DNA from: Arenibacterium halophilum | GTDB taxonomy: Bacteria; Pseudomonadota; Alphaproteobacteria; Rhodobacterales; Rhodobacteraceae | Direction: 5' to 3' | DNA: 64,000 nt | Assembly (NCBI RefSeq): GCF_005938225.1 | Contig: NZ_VCPC01000002.1 | Coordinates: forward strand, 434,001-498,000 | In this document: positions 63,566 through 64,000 of the stretch, piece by piece | How positions within the stretch are numbered: position 1 is the first letter of the stretch | How the letters are laid out: the number at the start of each line of letters is the position of its first letter | Made by a program: the position numbers and the translations under genes | The notes under the pieces: generated by a model | The model's database searches: none | The model's input: the letters and a program-made list of their open reading frames with translations, nothing else | What the model was told of the DNA's origin: nothing

Positions 63566-64000
63566 ATGGCCCATCTGGCCTCATCCTTTTCATCCTACAG
63601 CACATTCCTTGAAGGCGCCGATGCGTATTGGTCGGTCGACCTTGGCGCGATGAACAACTCGGGCATCACGGGCACCGCCGTGCTGGCCGTGAACACCGAA
63701 GACGACGGCACCCGCTATCTGAACATTTCGATCGCGGCCGAAGGGCTGACCCCGAACGTGCAGCACGCGCAGCACGTTCACGGCACCTTTGATGGCACCG
63801 GCACCCCGACCGATGCGCGGATGCCCGACCTGACCGACGATGCCGACAAGGATGGGTTTGTCGAGGTATTCGAGGGGCTTGGCGCCTATGGCGACATCCT
63901 CTTGCCGCTGGTGAACAGCAGCGGCGCGCTGCCGACGACCGACGCGAACGGGCAGCTTGTGTTCATCCAGAGCTACGAGCTGGGCGATGACAGCAACTTT
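63566..64000 (+). CDS. CHRD-domain-like protein, N-terminal part (runs off the right edge)
   Basis: 145 codons from ATG 63566, frame open to the window end. The first part has a beta-rich core with AHLASSFSSY near the start and NVQHAQHVHGTFDG, matching the CHRD (chordin-like) HxxHxH pattern, then the acidic DLTDDADKDGFVEVFEGLG, an EF-hand-like calcium loop. Similar proteins in roseobacters carry further repeats and C-terminal secretion signals, which would be off the edge. GGGAG precedes the ATG. No N-terminal signal peptide is visible, consistent with type I export. Confidence 0.7.
   Translation, partial: MAHLASSFSSYSTFLEGADAYWSVDLGAMNNSGITGTAVLAVNTEDDGTRYLNISIAAEGLTPNVQHAQHVHGTFDGTGTPTDARMPDLTDDADKDGFVEVFEGLGAYGDILLPLVNSSGALPTTDANGQLVFIQSYELGDDSNF

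Noticed and set aside
1-64000. tRNA/rRNA genes, CRISPR arrays and prophage
   Set aside because: No cloverleaf-type sequences with CCA-side motifs, no regularly spaced repeats and no phage structural genes were seen; a tRNAscan/CRISPR search would settle it.

Overview
The window comes from a high-GC alphaproteobacterium, most likely a marine Rhodobacterales (Roseobacter-group) strain. The evidence is inference from family content: a DmdC-type acyl-CoA dehydrogenase, a DctPQM TRAP transporter, a MrpA-MrpB fusion, a SelD fused to a FAD oxidoreductase, osmoregulated periplasmic glucan genes, and several copies of a short GC-rich intergenic element carrying GGAGTATTT. I saw no tRNA, rRNA, CRISPR array or prophage. 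I could not run any search, so assignments rest on motifs read by eye.

Region by region. 1-4.7 kb: the start of a glutathione S-transferase, then a minus-strand fatty-acyl-CoA oxidation block (DmdC-like dehydrogenase, small ribbon-helix-helix-like protein, second acyl-CoA dehydrogenase) with two MerR regulators and a perfect palindrome between the regulators. 4.9-10.6 kb: two hotdog thioesterases, a MATE exporter, an ArsC-like protein, pyrD, a DUF952 protein and a secreted 5'-nucleotidase. 10.7-19.0 kb: a TPR-sulfotransferase, a YedK/HMCES DNA-crosslink protein, a MarR regulator, mnmH and the fused selD (the selenouridine trait), and an acetolactate-synthase-like enzyme. 19.1-26.1 kb: a TTC38-like protein, opgC-opgG-opgH and a secreted esterase. 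26.3-32.2 kb: a complete Mrp Na+/H+ antiporter operon (AB fused, C, D, E, F, G). 32.2-41.0 kb: an RpiR regulator facing an apparent operon of N-formylglutamate amidohydrolase, TRAP DctQMP, glutamine-synthetase-like ligase, aldehyde dehydrogenase and iron alcohol dehydrogenase. Together these could take up an amine or amino alcohol, gamma-glutamylate it, oxidise it and release it; this is my main hypothesis for an undescribed pathway. 41.1-48.8 kb: GST, EamA exporter, an acyl-CoA ligase / 3-hydroxyacyl-CoA dehydrogenase / TPP decarboxylase operon, an SDR and a luciferase-like oxidoreductase.

49.1-57.8 kb is a compact chemotaxis operon: a free periplasmic Cache-like protein, a large MCP with a CheR-docking C terminus, a 36-codon coupled ORF, cheD, a STAS protein, cheY, cheA, cheW, cheR, a second cheY and a small protein with a CheZ/CheT-like DxxxQ motif. 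It has no cheB, is visibly lower in GC than its flanks, and is followed by an IS3-family element whose orfA has an in-frame stop. This looks like transferred DNA. 59.7-64 kb returns to the high-GC core: truA, ycjX, a GNAT acetyltransferase, a ycjF-like gene and the start of a CHRD-like protein that runs off the edge.
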